Below, piece by piece: positions 62,774-64,000 of a stretch of DNA of 64,000 nucleotides (position 1 is the first letter of the stretch; the number at the start of each line of letters is the position of its first letter). A model generated the notes under the pieces. The model made no database searches. It saw only the letters and a program-made list of their open reading frames with translations, and had not been told where the DNA came from. The stretch is from Paenibacillus macquariensis. Lineage in GTDB: Bacteria; Bacillota; Bacilli; Paenibacillales; Paenibacillaceae. The position numbers were made by a program, and so were the translations under genes. The DNA is taken from positions 1 to 64,000 of the forward strand of contig NZ_FTNK01000011.1 of assembly GCF_900156375.1 (NCBI RefSeq). The letters are read 5' to 3'.

Positions 62774-63449
62774 ATCCATATTCCCCTCTCAATTGATCTC
62801 TCACAATGTTCCCTTGCTCGATTGCAATAACGCGTTTACGCATTTTGTTCACGATATCTTTGTTATGAGTAGCCATGACGATCGTTGTCCCACGAAAGTT
62901 AATCTCGTCAAGCAACTGCATAATACCCCATGAAGTCTCAGGATCTAAATTCCCCGTAGGCTCGTCCGCTATAATAACAGCAGGATTATTCACAATAGCT
63001 CTAGCAATCGCTATCCGTTGTTGCTCCCCACCAGAGAGTTGATCTGGTTCACGTCCAGCTTTATTCTTGAGTCCCACGAGATCCAATACTTCCATAACAC
63101 GCTTCTTGATTACTTTCTTCGGCGTTTCGATAACTTCCATAGCGAATGCAACATTCTCGTAAGCTGTCATGCGAGGAAGGAGTCTGAAATCCTGAAAAAT
63201 AACTCCGATATTACGGCGAACGTAAGGAATTTTACGTGGTTTAAGCTTACCAATGTTAAACCCATTTACCGATATTTGGCCTTTTGTTGGAACTTCTTCT
63301 CTATAGATAAGCTTCATAAACGTCGATTTACCTGCGCCAGAGGGCCCAACAACATATACAAACTCATTACGGTCAATCTTTACGGTTACACCCTGTAGGG
63401 CATTCGTTCCATTCTTATATGTCTTCCATACATCTTGCATCTCTATCAC
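62763..63449 (-). CDS. ftsE: cell division ATP-binding protein FtsE
   Basis: The family start M-I-E-M-x-D-V-W-K-T-Y corresponds to GTG 63449 (AGGA 9 nt upstream; 228 aa); an ATG at 63470 lacks a ribosome binding site. Walker A G-P-S-G-A-G-K-S-T, signature L-S-G-G-E-Q-Q-R and Walker B V-I-I-A-D-E-P-T-G-N-L-D are intact. It is the ATPase partner of FtsX and the first gene of the division operon. A match to the WalR box lies 96 nt upstream. Confidence 0.96.
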   Translation of the reverse strand: MIEMQDVWKTYKNGTNALQGVTVKIDRNEFVYVVGPSGAGKSTFMKLIYREEVPTKGQISVNGFNIGKLKPRKIPYVRRNIGVIFQDFRLLPRMTAYENVAFAMEVIETPKKVIKKRVMEVLDLVGLKNKAGREPDQLSGGEQQRIAIARAIVNNPAVIIADEPTGNLDPETSWGIMQLLDEINFRGTTIVMATHNKDIVNKMRKRVIAIEQGNIVRDQLRGEYGYEF

Positions 63450-63544
63450 ATTATCACGTCCTAATTCCATAATCAGACAATATTATTTCGACATGTTCTA
63501 TCCATTTCCTTTAAAAAAGTATAAATTTCACCACTAATATTTAT

Positions 63545-63561
63545 TGTAACAAATTTGTTAC
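63545..63561 (+). promoter_or_regulatory. WalR (YycF) box match upstream of ftsE and the VanW-like gene
   Basis: TGTAAC-AAATT-TGTTAC matches the WalR consensus TGTWAH-N5-TGTWAH at every defined position and also contains the 16-bp palindrome GTAACAAATTTGTTAC. It lies in the 205-bp divergent region. WalRK controls wall hydrolase genes, which fits both neighbours. Confidence 0.55.
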
Positions 63562-63654
63562 CTTTTGAGTACCCGAAATTTTCCCATTTTCCTTACATAT
63601 ACATAGACAAGTGTATGAATAACGACTAATAAGAAGTTAGAAAAGGTGTGACAT

Positions 63655-64000
63655 ATGAAAAAAAATCAACTTACCCTAATTCTATCCATCGCCCTACTGA
63701 TTGTGTCCGTTCTCTTTGGCTTATGCCACCTTTATGTACACCAAGATACGCTTCCCCAAGGAGTAAAAATATCCGGTTGGGCTGTAGGTGGTATGAAAAC
63801 AGATGTCGTCCTGAAAGAACTCGAACTTAAGTCTCAACAGCTTGGACAGACACCTCTTCATGTCTCCGTGGAGAATCAAAAGTTATCAGACAGTGAATGG
63901 ACACTGACTGAGGCTGGTGTTCGATACGAGGCGGATACATTTCGTCTTGCTATCAGCAAATTAAAAGAAGGCAACTTGTTTGAGCGTGTATCCTATCGTT
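63655..64000 (+). CDS. VanW-family / peptidoglycan-binding-like membrane protein, 5' part
   Basis: The frame opens at ATG 63655 after AAAGGTG and runs open to the right edge (115 codons). An N-terminal membrane anchor (about 7-27) precedes L-P-Q-G-V-K-I-S-G-W-A-V-G-G-M, the opening of the PG_binding_4 domain found before VanW domains in YoaR-like proteins. A role in the cell wall is inferred; the rest of the gene is outside the window. It is divergent from ftsE. Confidence 0.75.
   Translation, partial: MKKNQLTLILSIALLIVSVLFGLCHLYVHQDTLPQGVKISGWAVGGMKTDVVLKELELKSQQLGQTPLHVSVENQKLSDSEWTLTEAGVRYEADTFRLAISKLKEGNLFERVSYR

Overview
The window reads as a Paenibacillus-type low-GC Gram-positive (Bacillota, Paenibacillaceae) chromosome. 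The evidence is the 16S rRNA 5' end at the left edge with a Bacillus-type leader, AGGAGG-type ribosome binding sites with frequent TTG and GTG starts, AraC regulators fused to a two-TM receptor, LplBC-type sugar permeases, cre boxes, and the pcrB-pcrA-ligA and ftsEX-ctpB-minJ-uvrBA neighbourhoods. No insertion sequence, tRNA or CRISPR array was recognised.

Layout. 1-600: start of an rrn operon (minus strand) with promoter and boxA. 738-1988: a membrane molybdoenzyme with its own haem-b-like anchor. 2063-7182: pcrB-pcrA-ligA, making a membrane lipid precursor, a repair helicase and DNA ligase. 7358-20550: a carbohydrate utilisation locus. It has an LplABC-like ABC importer with a cre box, a membrane-bound AraC regulator, and a divergent operon of four proteins without signal peptides: a CBM9-like protein, a transglutaminase-fold protein, a GH18 and a GH29 alpha-fucosidase. 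An unrelated GDPD-like protein follows. I read the locus as import and cytoplasmic dismantling of a fucosylated amino-sugar glycan or glycopeptide. This is the best candidate in the window for an undescribed system.

20982-38382: a complete ABC-transporter-dependent polysaccharide pathway. It comprises an initiating sugar-phosphate transferase, two GT2 enzymes, the dTDP-rhamnose genes rmlA/C/B/D, WsaF-like and WsaE-like enzymes, Wzt and Wzm, a divergent O-antigen-ligase-family protein, and galU. The gene set resembles the S-layer glycan clusters of Geobacillus and Paenibacillus. The proposed flow is: initiation on undecaprenyl phosphate, rhamnan extension, methyl capping, Wzt-gated export, and transfer to an acceptor outside the cell. 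The Wzm protein carries an unusual N-terminal ectodomain.

38650-51968: a U32 peptidase-family (RlhA-like) protein, an HtrA protease translationally coupled to a repeat-containing secreted protein, uvrB-uvrA, and motAB behind a sigma-D-like promoter. 52031-57341: an LnrLMN-like ABC exporter divergent from an LnrJK-like two-component system. 57366-63449: the division and cell-wall cluster ftsE-ftsX, an EnvC-like M23 protein, ctpB and a MinJ-like PDZ protein. A close match to the WalR box lies upstream of ftsE and of a VanW-like gene cut by the right edge.

Functions are inferred from sequence motifs and gene order only. Several starts were moved from the longest open frame to the codon with a proper ribosome binding site, as stated per gene.
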